This document shows, one piece after another, positions 24,462-33,217 of a DNA stretch of 64,000 bases. This DNA comes from Salinarimonas sp046292825. GTDB lineage: Bacteria; Pseudomonadota; Alphaproteobacteria; Rhizobiales; Beijerinckiaceae. The stretch's first letter is position 1, and the number at the start of each line of letters is the position of its first letter. The stretch spans positions 23,981 through 87,980 of the forward strand of contig NZ_JBKBQG010000015.1 in the NCBI RefSeq assembly GCF_046292825.1, written 5' to 3'. The position numbers and the translations under genes are program-made. Under the pieces are notes generated by a model, which worked only from the letters and a program-made list of their open reading frames with translations, made no database searches and was not told the DNA's origin.

Positions 24462-25412
24462 ATGCGCCGGGTCAACATCGACACGCAGCTCCTGAGGAGC
24501 CTCGTCGCCATCGCCGACAGCGGCACCTTCGGCAAGGCCGCCGACAGCCTCGCCATGACGCAGCCGGCGATGAGCCAGCAGATGCGCCGTCTGGAGGATC
24601 TGGTCGGCCGTCCGTTGTTCCAGCGCGACGGCCGCAAGCTGCTCTTCACGGCCCATGGCGACATGCTGCTCGGCTATGCCCGGAGGATCCTCGAGCTCAA
24701 CGACGACGTGCATCGCCGGCTCGCGGGCGACGACGATCGCGAGGTCGTGCATCTCGGCATGCCCGAGCACTTCTCCGAATCGCTCCTGCCGCTCGTGATC
24801 GCCGCCGTCCACGAGCGCTTCCCCGCGATCCAGCTCGTCGTCAAGGTCGGGCGCAGCCGCACCCTGTCGGAGATGATCGCGGACGGGCGGCTCGACCTCG
24901 CCGTCACCATCGCCGCCCACGAGCCCGGCTCGGGCCCGCCGCCGCTCTACGTGGCGCCGCTCGCGTGGTTCGGGGCGGAGGCGGCCGTCGCGGGGCGCGC
25001 CGCGTCCGAGATCCCCCTCGTCCTGTTCCGGCCGCCCTGCGGCATGCGCAGCCTCGCCATCGCGGCGCTGGAGCGCGCCGAGCGGCCCTGGCGCTGCGTG
25101 CACGAGAGCGAGGAGCTCGCCGCCCTGCGCGCCGCCGTCCAAGCCGGGCTCGGGGTGACGGCCCTGCCGATGCTCCAATCCTATGGCGGCATCCGCCCGG
25201 TCGCGTCCGACATCGTGCTGCCGGCTTTGCCGGAGGTCGCCGTCGCCGTCGAGCGCCGCCCCGGCTGGGCCCCCCGCACCGCACCGGGTCTCGAGGATCT
25301 CGTCGTCGATTTGTGGAACGCGTTTCGATCGGGCACGGTCGACGCGGAAGCCCCGTCCGCACCCCCGCCGCCCTCCCTTACGCAGAGCGCGGCGCTGCCG
25401 GCGCCGGCGTGA
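24462..25412 (+). CDS. LysR-family transcriptional regulator
   Basis: A 316-residue LysR regulator. The winged helix-turn-helix is at residues 6-64 (LLRSLVAIADSGTFGKAADSLAMTQPAMSQQMRRLEDLVGRPLFQRDG), followed by the linker helix and the periplasmic-binding-like effector domain (VVHLGMPEHFSESLLPLVIAAVHERFP onward). The C-terminus has a proline-rich tail. The ATG at 24462 follows GGAGGACG; the frame upstream is open but not LysR-like. Divergence from the EamA gene is the classic LysR arrangement. Confidence 0.92.
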   Translation: MRRVNIDTQLLRSLVAIADSGTFGKAADSLAMTQPAMSQQMRRLEDLVGRPLFQRDGRKLLFTAHGDMLLGYARRILELNDDVHRRLAGDDDREVVHLGMPEHFSESLLPLVIAAVHERFPAIQLVVKVGRSRTLSEMIADGRLDLAVTIAAHEPGSGPPPLYVAPLAWFGAEAAVAGRAASEIPLVLFRPPCGMRSLAIAALERAERPWRCVHESEELAALRAAVQAGLGVTALPMLQSYGGIRPVASDIVLPALPEVAVAVERRPGWAPRTAPGLEDLVVDLWNAFRSGTVDAEAPSAPPPPSLTQSAALPAPA

Positions 25413-25481
25413 GGGCGATCGCGCGCGTCGCCGACCCGCATCCGAGCGGCGTCGCCCGGTCTCGACGGCATGCGCGCACGG

Positions 25482-26321
25482 TCAAGCGCTGAAACGCGCC
25501 TTCAGAGCCTCGAGATCGGCGACGAGCTGATCGCGCATCCGCATCGTGTAGATTCGCGCGATTTTGCCGTCGTTCTGACGCTCGACGATCTTCCTCAGAT
25601 CGGACAAGCGCGCCTTCCAGGTCATGCCGTCGGTCACGAACAGCAGCATCTGATCGTGCCGCTTGGCCTCGATGATCGCGTCGAGATCGCCGATGATGTC
25701 GCTCATCTTCGAGCCGGTAGCGCCATACCCCTTGGTCTCGATGATGATGTGCGGGCGGATTCGGTCCGGGACGGCGAAGTCGCATTTCGCTCTTCGACCG
25801 CGAACGCCGTCGAAGGCACAGCGGACTTCGAATCCGTCCGGCCCGAAGACTTCGACGAGAATGGCCTCGACGAAATCTTCCAACCCGCGGCCGCGCCGCT
25901 GCCCTTGGATCGCCGAACCGCGGCCGGAACGGAGTCTCTCGACGAGGATGTCGCTCCAGATCGGCTGGTATCCGACCGCCTCGGTCATCGCGACATCGAG
26001 CGCCAGCCGCTGGAGAGCATCGAGAAAGGCGTCGCGTTCGCGTTCGAAGCGCTTAACGCCGACGCCTCCACCACCGAGCTCGCGCCGAAGCTCCGCCTCC
26101 ATCGCGTCTTTGGAGAGGCCGAGAAAAAGGCGGGCGCAGAGAATCCCCTCGTCGAAGCCATCTTCCAGCAGATCGGCGATGTCGCTGCGACCGTAGCTCG
26201 CTTTCTTCGGTAGCGCGGTCAGCCGCGCGATGACTGCAGCGGCGACGTCGTCCATCCAATCGACGGCCAGCGGGCTGAGACTCTCTACGATCGCATCGAG
26301 ACTCTGATCTTCGTTCTTCAT
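25482..26321 (-). CDS. type II restriction endonuclease (PD-(D/E)XK, putative)
   Basis: A 279-residue protein. A PD-(D/E)XK nuclease core is seen as Asp181 (KCDFAVPDR) and Glu195-x-Lys197 (IIIETKGYG), followed by GSKMSDIIGDLDAI and the strand LLFVTDGMTWK. This order recalls DpnII-like and some other type II enzymes, but the exact family and target site cannot be given. It starts inside the stop codon of the DNA methyltransferase (ATGA overlap), the usual coupling in restriction-modification pairs. GC content is lower here than in neighbouring genes. Confidence 0.75.
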   Translation of the reverse strand: MKNEDQSLDAIVESLSPLAVDWMDDVAAAVIARLTALPKKASYGRSDIADLLEDGFDEGILCARLFLGLSKDAMEAELRRELGGGGVGVKRFERERDAFLDALQRLALDVAMTEAVGYQPIWSDILVERLRSGRGSAIQGQRRGRGLEDFVEAILVEVFGPDGFEVRCAFDGVRGRRAKCDFAVPDRIRPHIIIETKGYGATGSKMSDIIGDLDAIIEAKRHDQMLLFVTDGMTWKARLSDLRKIVERQNDGKIARIYTMRMRDQLVADLEALKARFSA

Positions 26322-27400
26322 CCCCGCCCGACCAGCAGATATTCCGTCACGGCTGCGCGACTCACGGATGCGTGCGTGCCGAAATGATATCTGTGCGAAC
26401 GCTCGTAGATGTCAACGCGCTTTTTGTATCGGGCGAGGAGGGCGCCCAGCGTTTCGAGGTCGGGGTATCCATTCGAGGAATAGGAGAGAACGATGGTGCT
26501 ATTCGAGAAGCGGGCGAACATTCTGTCGAACGCATCGACCGCGGTGCGCCTGTAGCTAAAAGGTGTGAAACGCTTGGCGATCTTCTTGACCTTTGTGTCC
26601 TCCATGAGTTCGAGACCGCGCCAGTAGCAAGCGAGCCCTTCTAGGAAGTGATAGCGCTTGATGTAGCAATTGTCGTCGGACCGAGGAACGTATGGGGGGT
26701 CGAGGTAGACGAGATCGAATCCATCCGCCTCCACTTCGAATACGTCGGAACGAAAGGCGCGGTTCTCACGGCCATTGTCGAAGACGGTCTCGTTGAAGAC
26801 CTGGACCTGCTCGCCGAAATGCTCCTCCAGCGACAGCCTGAGATCCCGCCGGCCGTCGTCGTAGCGCGACAGATCGCCCGACACGGTGAACACACCCCGC
26901 GGCTGGCGTTTCAAGCAGGCGCGGAAAAGCGCAGCATAGCCGATCGCCTGCGCGCCGGGATCGGCGACGCGGGTGAGGCCGGCGGAGGCGCGGTCGAGAA
27001 ACGCTCGGTCCTCCGCCGTGAAGAAGATGCCGTCGAAGGTCCGCGCAACGAAGTCCGGATCGTCCCGACGCGGCCGGGTTATCTCGGAGAGGGTCCGTCG
27101 GTCGAGGCGGCTCTGCGCGTTTTCCACCGTGGCGCGCGCGATCAGACTCGTGAAGGCGAGGAAATCCGTCGCCGTGACCCGCCGGCCCATCGCCTTCATG
27201 AGGTAGGCGACGCAGCCCGTCCCGGAGAAGGGATCGAGCGCGCTCTCGAAATCGAGCTTCTGCAAGACTTCGTGGATCCAGGGAAGCAGCCTGCGCTTCG
27301 AACCCATGTAACGCAGCTCGGGATAGGCGAGGGCATGAGGCGGCGCGGCGCTGCTCGCGACCGCTTCTCCCACCGACCACTCTTCGTCCGAGACGCGCAT
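26318..27400 (-). CDS. D12-class N6-adenine DNA methyltransferase
   Basis: A 360-residue alpha-class (D12/Dam-like) adenine methyltransferase. Motif X is YMGSKRRLLPW (residues 31-41), the SAM-binding motif I is DPFSGTG (56-62), and catalytic motif IV is DPPY (234-237). The order X-I-target region-IV is that of the alpha class. The start at 27400 has GGAGGGGGCGGG upstream; the in-frame ATG at 27430 is an alternative. It should protect host DNA from the endonuclease encoded next. The low-GC stretch near 26380-26600 suggests acquisition by transfer. Confidence 0.9.
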   Translation of the reverse strand: MRVSDEEWSVGEAVASSAAPPHALAYPELRYMGSKRRLLPWIHEVLQKLDFESALDPFSGTGCVAYLMKAMGRRVTATDFLAFTSLIARATVENAQSRLDRRTLSEITRPRRDDPDFVARTFDGIFFTAEDRAFLDRASAGLTRVADPGAQAIGYAALFRACLKRQPRGVFTVSGDLSRYDDGRRDLRLSLEEHFGEQVQVFNETVFDNGRENRAFRSDVFEVEADGFDLVYLDPPYVPRSDDNCYIKRYHFLEGLACYWRGLELMEDTKVKKIAKRFTPFSYRRTAVDAFDRMFARFSNSTIVLSYSSNGYPDLETLGALLARYKKRVDIYERSHRYHFGTHASVSRAAVTEYLLVGRG

Positions 27401-27589
27401 CCCGCCCCCTCCGCTCCGCCGCCCCTTCATAGCGGCCACCGCCGCGAATGTGAACAAATCAGGAATTCTTTTCCCCGGGTTTTTCTCGCAGGCTGCGGTT
27501 GCCCCCCCTCGCCACCGCCCCACCACCCTCGCGCAAGGTCCCGCCCCCATCCTGCGTGATGGATGAAACCTCACGGGGGGCGGGGACAC

Positions 27590-29707
27590 ATGGCGAAGGC
27601 GGTCGCGCAGGGGACGGGGGGCGTCGTGCAGGGCGGGGCGGGAGCGATCCCGGCGAGCCGCGGGCTGCGCGACATCGGGTTCGCGGGCGGCATCGTCCTC
27701 ATCCTGACGATCCTGTTCCTGCCCATCCCCGCCTTCATGATCGACATGGGGCTCGCGCTCTCGATCGCTCTCTCCATCCTGATCCTGATGGTGGCGCTCT
27801 GGATCAAGAAGCCGCTCGAATTCTCGTCCTTCCCGACCATCCTCCTCATCGCCACCATGCTGCGGCTCGCGCTCAACATCGCGACGACGCGCATGATCCT
27901 GTCCGAGGGCAACCAGGGCGGGGCGGCGGCGGGCTACATCATCGACGGCTTCTCGCGCCTCGTGATGTCGGGCGACTTCGTCATCGGCCTGATCATCTTC
28001 ATCATCCTCGTCACGGTGAACTTCGTCGTGATCACCAAGGGCGCGACCCGCATCGCGGAAGTCGGCGCGCGCTTCACGCTCGACGCCATCCCCGGCAAGC
28101 AGATGGCGATCGACGCCGATCTCTCCGCGGGCCTGATCGACGAGAAGGAGGCGCAACGCCGCCGCCGCGAGCTCGAGGAGGAGAGCTCCTTCTTCGGCGC
28201 CATGGACGGCGCCTCGAAATTCGTGCGCGGCGACGCGATCGCGGGCATCATCATCACGGCGGTGAACCTCGTCGGCGGCATCATCATCGGCACGACGCGC
28301 CACGGCATGGCGCTCGCCGACGCCTCCGACGCCTTCGTGAAGCTGTCGGTCGGCGACGGGCTCGTGACGCAGATCCCCGCGCTGATCGTGTCGCTCGCCG
28401 CCGGCCTCCTCGTCTCGAAGGGCGGCACGCGCGGCTCGGCGGAAGAGACCGTCTCGAGCCAGCTCGCGCTCTATCCGCGCGCGCTCCTCGTCGCCGGCGG
28501 CGTCATGATGCTGCTCGCGGTGACGCCCGGCCTGCCCTTCCTGCCGCTCGTGATGCTCGCCGCGGTGCTCGCCTTCGGCTCCTGGGCGATCCCGCGCAAG
28601 CTCGCCCGCGAGCGCGCCCGGGTCGAGGCGATCGCGGAAGCGGAGAAGCAGCGCGAGGAGGAGGAGGCCAAGGACAACGTCAAGGAGCACCTCAAGACCG
28701 CGGAGATCGAGCTCGTGCTCGGCAAGCAGATCGCCGCCGAGCTCCTGACCGCCCACGGCGAGCTCGCTCACCGCGTCTCCAAGATGCGCCGCAAGTTCGC
28801 CAAGCAGTTCGGCTTCGTCGTGCCCGAGATCCGGCTCACCGACAGCCTGACGCTGCCGCGCAAGGGCTACGAGATCAAGATCCACGGCACCACGATCGCG
28901 GCCTCGGAGCTGCGCATCGGCGAGGTGATGGTCATCCTCGGCGGCGGCCGCAAGCCGGACGTCCCCGGCGACGAGGTCCGCGAGCCCGCCTTCGGCATGC
29001 CCGCCATGTGGATCGCCGAGAGCTACGCGGCGGAGGCGCGCCGCGAGGGCTTCGCGCCGATCGACACCCTCTCGGTGCTCCTCACGCACCTCTCGGAGGT
29101 GATCCGCAACAACCTGCCGCAGCTCCTCTCCTACAAGGACATGCGCTCGCTGATCGACCGGCTCGATCCGGAATACAAGCGGCTCATCGACGACATCGTG
29201 CCCGCCCAGATCTCCTATTCGGGCCTGCAGGGCGTGCTCAAGCTGCTGCTCGCCGAGCGCGTCTCGATCCGCAACCTCAACCTCATCCTGGAAGCCATCG
29301 CCGAGATCGCGCCGCACGTGCGCCGCTCCGAGCAGGTCGTCGAGCACGTGCGCATGCGCATGGCCCAGCAGATCTGCGGGGATCTCACCGAGGGCGGCGC
29401 GCTGCGCGTGCTGCGGCTCGGCAATCGCTGGGACCTCGTCTTCCACCAATCCGTCAAGCGCGACGCCAAGGGCGAGGTGGCCGAGTTCGACATCGATCCG
29501 CGCCTCGTCGAGGAATTCGGCCAGGCCGCCTCCGCCGCGATCAAGGAGCGGATGGCCAAGGGCAAGCCCTTCGCGATCGTCACCGCGCCGGACGCGCGGC
29601 CTTACGTCCGCCTCGTCGTCGAGCGCCTGTTCCCGACGCTGCCGGTGCTCTCGCATGTCGAGATCCCCCGCGGCATCGAGATCGAGTCGCTCGGTTCGAT
29701 CTCCTGA
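27590..29707 (+). CDS. flhA: flagellar type III export apparatus protein FlhA
   Basis: A 705-residue protein. About eight membrane helices span residues 30-330, with the FHIPEP-family motifs (MLRLALNIATTRMILSEGNQGG, and MAIDADLSAGLIDEKEAQRRR in the cytoplasmic loop). The large cytoplasmic domain follows, with LSVLLTHLSEVIRNNLPQLLSYKD. FlhA is the main cytoplasmic ring of the flagellar secretion gate and docks chaperone-substrate complexes. The ATG at 27590 (GGGGGCGGGGA upstream) is preferred; an in-frame ATG at 27563 is possible. It is the first flagellar gene after the inserted block. Confidence 0.95.
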   Translation: MAKAVAQGTGGVVQGGAGAIPASRGLRDIGFAGGIVLILTILFLPIPAFMIDMGLALSIALSILILMVALWIKKPLEFSSFPTILLIATMLRLALNIATTRMILSEGNQGGAAAGYIIDGFSRLVMSGDFVIGLIIFIILVTVNFVVITKGATRIAEVGARFTLDAIPGKQMAIDADLSAGLIDEKEAQRRRRELEEESSFFGAMDGASKFVRGDAIAGIIITAVNLVGGIIIGTTRHGMALADASDAFVKLSVGDGLVTQIPALIVSLAAGLLVSKGGTRGSAEETVSSQLALYPRALLVAGGVMMLLAVTPGLPFLPLVMLAAVLAFGSWAIPRKLARERARVEAIAEAEKQREEEEAKDNVKEHLKTAEIELVLGKQIAAELLTAHGELAHRVSKMRRKFAKQFGFVVPEIRLTDSLTLPRKGYEIKIHGTTIAASELRIGEVMVILGGGRKPDVPGDEVREPAFGMPAMWIAESYAAEARREGFAPIDTLSVLLTHLSEVIRNNLPQLLSYKDMRSLIDRLDPEYKRLIDDIVPAQISYSGLQGVLKLLLAERVSIRNLNLILEAIAEIAPHVRRSEQVVEHVRMRMAQQICGDLTEGGALRVLRLGNRWDLVFHQSVKRDAKGEVAEFDIDPRLVEEFGQAASAAIKERMAKGKPFAIVTAPDARPYVRLVVERLFPTLPVLSHVEIPRGIEIESLGSIS

Positions 29708-29847
29708 GAGGGCGGGGCATGAGCGTCGTCCCGGTGAGCGCCCGCGACTCAAGGAAGGTTCGGTCGCGCGAAGCCTCGGCATGGGAACGAGACGACGAGG
29801 CGCCGCCGCTCTCCTTCCCCTCGAAGTTTGGAAATCTTTCGTTGCGG

Positions 29848-30025
29848 TGTCATCCCGGACGCCGAAGGCGATCCGGGACCCATATCCACGACGTCTCAGT
29901 CGCAGCCTGCAGGCTGCGTTTCTCGAACGAAAGCTGCGCAAAGGTCGCGGAACGAGCGCGGCATGCGCGCTCGAACGATCCTCGTGGGTATGGGTCCCGG
30001 GTCCGCTTCGCGGCCCGGGATGACA
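29848..30025. repeat. dispersed inverted-repeat element, copy C
   Basis: A 178-bp copy with TGTCATCCCGG/CCGGGATGACA ends and the inner palindromes GCAGCCTGCAGGCTGCG and GCATGCGCGCTCG. It lies within the flagellar run, filling most of the 377-bp gap between flhA and fliR; nothing else was seen there. Sequence outside its left end (29818-29847) is shared, in reverse, with the right flank of copy E (63050-63077). Confidence 0.88.
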
Positions 30026-30084
30026 ACCTGCGAGAGATGCAAGCCCAGAGGGGACGCAACGCCCCTCGGGCGGAGAGGTGAGCC

Positions 30085-30840
30085 GTGCTCCTGCTCTCGC
30101 CGGATCTGATCCTCGCCGTCTTCCTCGTCTTCTGCCGCATCGGCGCCTGCCTCATGCTGATGCCGGGCTTCGGCTCGCTGCGGGTGCCGATGCAGGTGCG
30201 GCTGTTCATCGTGATCGGGGTGAGCCTCGCGCTCGCGCCGCTCCTCGTGCCGACGCTAGAGCCCTTGATCGCCAGCGCCTCGCCGTTGTCGGTGCTCGGC
30301 CTCGTCGTCACCGAGAGCCTGATCGGCGCCAAGATCGGCGTCATCGGGCGCATGTTCTATCTCGCGCTCCAGACCATGGTGCATGCGAGCGCGATGATGA
30401 TCGGCTTCGGCCAGATGGCGGGCGTGCCCGTCGACGAGAGCGAGCCGATCCCCTCGCTCGCCGCCCTCGTGACGATGGCGGCGGTGGCGCTCCTGTTCAT
30501 CGCCGACCTGCATTGGGAGATCCTGCGCGGGCTCGTCGTCTCCTACGAGACGATCCCGCCGATCGCCGGCTTCGACGCGCGCCTCTCCCTCGTCCAGCTC
30601 TCGGACCGCGTCGGCGACGCGTTCATGCTGGCGCTTCGCATCGCGAGCCCGTTCGTGATCTTCGCGCTCCTGGCCAATTTCGCGCTCGGCGTGATGAACA
30701 AGCTCGCCCAGCAGATCCCGATCTACTTCGTCGCGATGCCCTTCGTGCTCGCGGCGGGGCTGATGCTTTTCTACTTCCTCTCGCGCGAGTTCCTCGCCCT
30801 CTTCGTGGCGGGCTTCGCCGATTGGCTGCGGACGGGGTGA
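30085..30840 (+). CDS. fliR: flagellar type III export protein FliR
   Basis: A 251-residue inner-membrane protein with about six helices. FliR motifs include FCRIGACLMLMPGFGSLRVPMQVRLFIVIGVSLALAPLL, ESLIGAKIGVIGRMFYLALQTMVHASAMMIGFGQMAG, and ASPFVIFALLANFALGVMNKLAQQIPIYFVAMPF. It forms the export gate with FliP and FliQ. The start is GTG with AGAGGTGA upstream. The next gene starts 4 bases after the stop. Confidence 0.95.
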   Translation: MLLLSPDLILAVFLVFCRIGACLMLMPGFGSLRVPMQVRLFIVIGVSLALAPLLVPTLEPLIASASPLSVLGLVVTESLIGAKIGVIGRMFYLALQTMVHASAMMIGFGQMAGVPVDESEPIPSLAALVTMAAVALLFIADLHWEILRGLVVSYETIPPIAGFDARLSLVQLSDRVGDAFMLALRIASPFVIFALLANFALGVMNKLAQQIPIYFVAMPFVLAAGLMLFYFLSREFLALFVAGFADWLRTG

Positions 30841-30844
30841 GCCG

Positions 30845-31282
30845 ATGAGCGCCGCACGAGACCGCGCCCGCACGCTCGCCCGCCTCCTGCGCGTGCAGGA
30901 GCAGCGCCATAAGCTCGCTGAATGGAAGCGCATCGATCTGCGGCGCCGCCTGCGCGAGACGCAGGAGGCGGAAGCCGCGACCCTCGCCGCGCTCGATTCC
31001 GATTCGAGCCCCCTCGCCGGGCTCTTCGTCGAGCAGACGGCCAAGCGTCTCGGGCTCCTCGCGCGGCGGCGGCGCGAGCTCGAGCGCGCCTGCGACGCGC
31101 AAGGAGAGGCCGTGCGCGCGGAGGCCGTGCGCGCCAAGACGGCGGCGGCGCTCCACCGCGACGCCGCCCGCCTGTACGAGGACGAGGCGCGCCGCATCGC
31201 CGATCTCGACATGCTCGAGGCCTTCCTCGCCCGCGAGAGCGCCGCGGCGGAGGAGGACGGTGCCGGCGCAAGCCCCGCGTAA
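30845..31282 (+). CDS. FliJ-like coiled-coil protein
   Basis: A 145-residue, almost entirely helical protein rich in Arg, Ala and Glu, with long coiled-coil heptads (ARTLARLLRVQEQRHKLAEWKRIDLRRRLRETQEAEAATLAAL and LARRRRELERACDAQGEAVRAEAVRAKTAAALHRDAARLYEDEARRIADLDMLEAF). This shape and the place after fliR suggest a FliJ-type export chaperone or escort. Sequence similarity to FliJ is weak by eye, so the name is given by context. Confidence 0.6.
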   Translation: MSAARDRARTLARLLRVQEQRHKLAEWKRIDLRRRLRETQEAEAATLAALDSDSSPLAGLFVEQTAKRLGLLARRRRELERACDAQGEAVRAEAVRAKTAAALHRDAARLYEDEARRIADLDMLEAFLARESAAAEEDGAGASPA

Positions 31283-31331
31283 GCGGCGCGCGCGAGAGTG
31301 CCGCCATGCCAAACCGAGGTGGAGAGGCCGC

Positions 31332-31946
31332 ATGACGATCAGCCCGCCGTCCGACATCATCCTCGAGGTCGCCCGTGCGGCCGAGCCCACGCGGCTCGCG
31401 GAGGCGACGACCCGTCTCCAGGAGATCGCGCGGGCCCGCGGCCGCGACGGGGACGGGGAGGGGGCGCCGTTCGGCACGCTCTTCGCCGGCCTCGAGCGTC
31501 GTGCCCCGGCAGCCGCCCGGCCCTTCGACGCCGACCGCGCCCGCGTCGAGATCTCAAATCGCGACGTCCTCGGCGCGCCCGCGAGCCTCGGCCGCGGCCC
31601 CGATCTGCCGGCGCCGCGCCGCGTGGCCGCTTCGGCGGAGACGCCGGCGCGCGCCTTCGAGGCCATGGTGCTCGGACAGATGGTCGAATCGATCCTGCCG
31701 GACGCCGAATCCGTGTTCGGCGGCGGCTCGGCCGGCTCGATCTGGAAAGGCTTCCTCGCCCAGGAGATCGGCGCCGAGCTGGCGCGCGCCGGCGGCGTCG
31801 GCATCGCCGACATGGTCGCGCGGACCCATCCCGAGCTCGACCGGGTGAGCGCCGCCAAGGCCGCCTTGTGGCCCGAGCACGAGGGCGCCGCCGCGGCCGA
31901 TCCGGGCCGGACCTCCGGCTTCTTCACCGCGCTCTACCGCGCCTGA
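31332..31946 (+). CDS. rod-binding protein (FlgJ N-terminal type)
   Basis: A 204-residue protein. The C-terminal half has the rod-binding pattern of the FlgJ N-terminal domain (ARAFEAMVLGQMVESILPDAESVFGGGSAGSIWKGFLAQEIGAELARAGGVGIADMVAR). It lacks the muramidase domain of enteric FlgJ, as is usual in Alphaproteobacteria. It helps rod assembly in the periplasm. The ATG at 31332 has GGAGAGG upstream. It is followed by the FlgN-like gene 28 bases later. Confidence 0.85.
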   Translation: MTISPPSDIILEVARAAEPTRLAEATTRLQEIARARGRDGDGEGAPFGTLFAGLERRAPAAARPFDADRARVEISNRDVLGAPASLGRGPDLPAPRRVAASAETPARAFEAMVLGQMVESILPDAESVFGGGSAGSIWKGFLAQEIGAELARAGGVGIADMVARTHPELDRVSAAKAALWPEHEGAAAADPGRTSGFFTALYRA

Positions 31947-31974
31947 CCCCGCCACTCACCGATCGGACCCGCCG

Positions 31975-32469
31975 ATGACCGAATCCGAGATGCCGGCCCT
32001 CGCTTCGCTGGAGGACGCCGCCCGAGACGCGACCGACGATGCGCTCCAGGAAGCGCCTCGCGAGGACGCCCTCGCGCGCCTGCCCGTCGCCCTCGCCCAG
32101 CCGGCGGCGCCGCCCGCGCCCGAGACGGCCGCCCTCCTCGCCGCCATCGAGCGGCTGGAGATCGTCCTCGACACGGAGACGCAGGCGCTCGCGAGCCTCT
32201 CGCTGCCCGAACTCAAGGAGCTCAACCGGCGCAAGAGCCTGTGCCTGCTCGAGCTCACCCGCGCCGCGCGCGCCTACGGCGAGGACGCCGCCCGTGCCGG
32301 CATGCGTCCGCGGCTCGAGCGGCTGCGCGCGACGATCGCGCGGAACCAGGCCGTCCTCGAGACGCATCTCGACGCGGTGCGCGACATCGCCCAGACGATC
32401 GCCACGAGCCTCGAGGCGCGGGACTCGGACGGGACCTACTCCCTCGCGCCCGGACACGGGAGCCTGTGA
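31975..32469 (+). CDS. FlgN-like flagellar export chaperone
   Basis: A 164-residue helical protein. The central part fits the FlgN pattern: AAIERLEIVLDTETQALASLSLPELKELNRRKSLCLLELTRAAR, then LERLRATIARNQAVLETHLDAVRDIAQTI. FlgN keeps the hook-associated proteins FlgK and FlgL soluble and brings them to the export gate. Its place in the flagellar run, downstream of the rod-binding gene, supports this. Identification is by pattern and context. Confidence 0.72.
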   Translation: MTESEMPALASLEDAARDATDDALQEAPREDALARLPVALAQPAAPPAPETAALLAAIERLEIVLDTETQALASLSLPELKELNRRKSLCLLELTRAARAYGEDAARAGMRPRLERLRATIARNQAVLETHLDAVRDIAQTIATSLEARDSDGTYSLAPGHGSL

Positions 32470-32470
32470 G

Positions 32471-32923
32471 ATGAAGTCGACCGTCATCGGCGGCCTGTGG
32501 CTGTGCGGCGTCGTCGCCCTCTCCGCCCACCTCGCCGCCGATTGGCGCGCGCGCGCGGCGGCGGGCGCGGCGGCCGAGCCCACCTATTTCAGCGGCGTCA
32601 CCTACGAGAAGACGCGGCCCGTCACCGTGCCGATCGTGCGCGAGGGACGCATCGCCGGCTACGTGATGGCGCAATTCGTCTACACGGCCGACGCACGGGA
32701 ATTGCGGGAGCTGCGGGTGCCGCCCGAAAGCTTCATCATGGACGCGACCTTCCAGGCTTTGTTCTCCGACGAGACCATCGACTTCGCCGATCTGCGCGCC
32801 TTCGACATGCGCGGCTTCCTCGGCGGCCTCGCGCGCACCGTCAACGAACGCCTCGGCCAGCCGGTGATCCGCGATCTCCTCGTCGAGGAGTTCAACTTCG
32901 TCGATCCCGCGCAGCTGCGCTGA
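32471..32923 (+). CDS. conserved protein with N-terminal membrane anchor
   Basis: A 150-residue protein with one N-terminal hydrophobic segment (residues 4-24, signal or anchor), then a compact domain (PVTVPIVREGRIAGYVMAQFVYTADARELRELRVPPESFIMDATFQALF, then ERLGQPVIRDLLVEEFNFVDPAQLR). The C-terminal arrangement of a strand region followed by a final helix and a conserved Phe-Asn-Phe recalls FliL-like periplasmic domains, but no family was recognised. It starts 1 base after the FlgN-like stop and is the last gene of this flagellar run. Confidence 0.7.
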   Translation: MKSTVIGGLWLCGVVALSAHLAADWRARAAAGAAAEPTYFSGVTYEKTRPVTVPIVREGRIAGYVMAQFVYTADARELRELRVPPESFIMDATFQALFSDETIDFADLRAFDMRGFLGGLARTVNERLGQPVIRDLLVEEFNFVDPAQLR

Positions 32924-33016
32924 TCCGACAAAGCAAACGCCGTCCTTCGATCGGCGGCGGCGCGGAAGCCCCGCGCCGCCGCCTTCGCGTGCATAGTCTG
33001 TTAATTCTGTGCCATC

Positions 33017-33033
33017 CGAAACGTATTCGTTTG
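33017..33033. promoter_or_regulatory. palindrome upstream of ftcR
   Basis: AAACG-TATT-CGTTT (33019-33032) inside CGAAACGTATTCGTTTG, about 190 bases before ftcR, in a stretch that is AT-rich for this genome. It may be a regulator site controlling ftcR. No better promoter was assigned in the 294-bp gap. Confidence 0.3.
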
Positions 33034-33217
33034 AGACAACCTGTTTCGAAGAGACCCAGAAATCGAGACGAATTTAATTTCGACTATGCCCTGCGGCCGG
33101 TAACGACCCTTTGACGGTGTTAAGAACTCCCTTCCTCGATCCTCGACACAAGAGTTGCCCCACACCCCCTCGTGGTCTTACGAATAGCATCACCAAAAAC
33201 CTGCATGGGGGTGCAAC

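Noticed and set aside
26318..29941. 1207-codon open frame on the minus strand covering flhA and the methyltransferase
   Set aside because: Only the last 360 codons are a real gene. The rest is antisense to flhA and is Arg/His/Asp-rich, as expected from a stop-poor frame in high-GC DNA.
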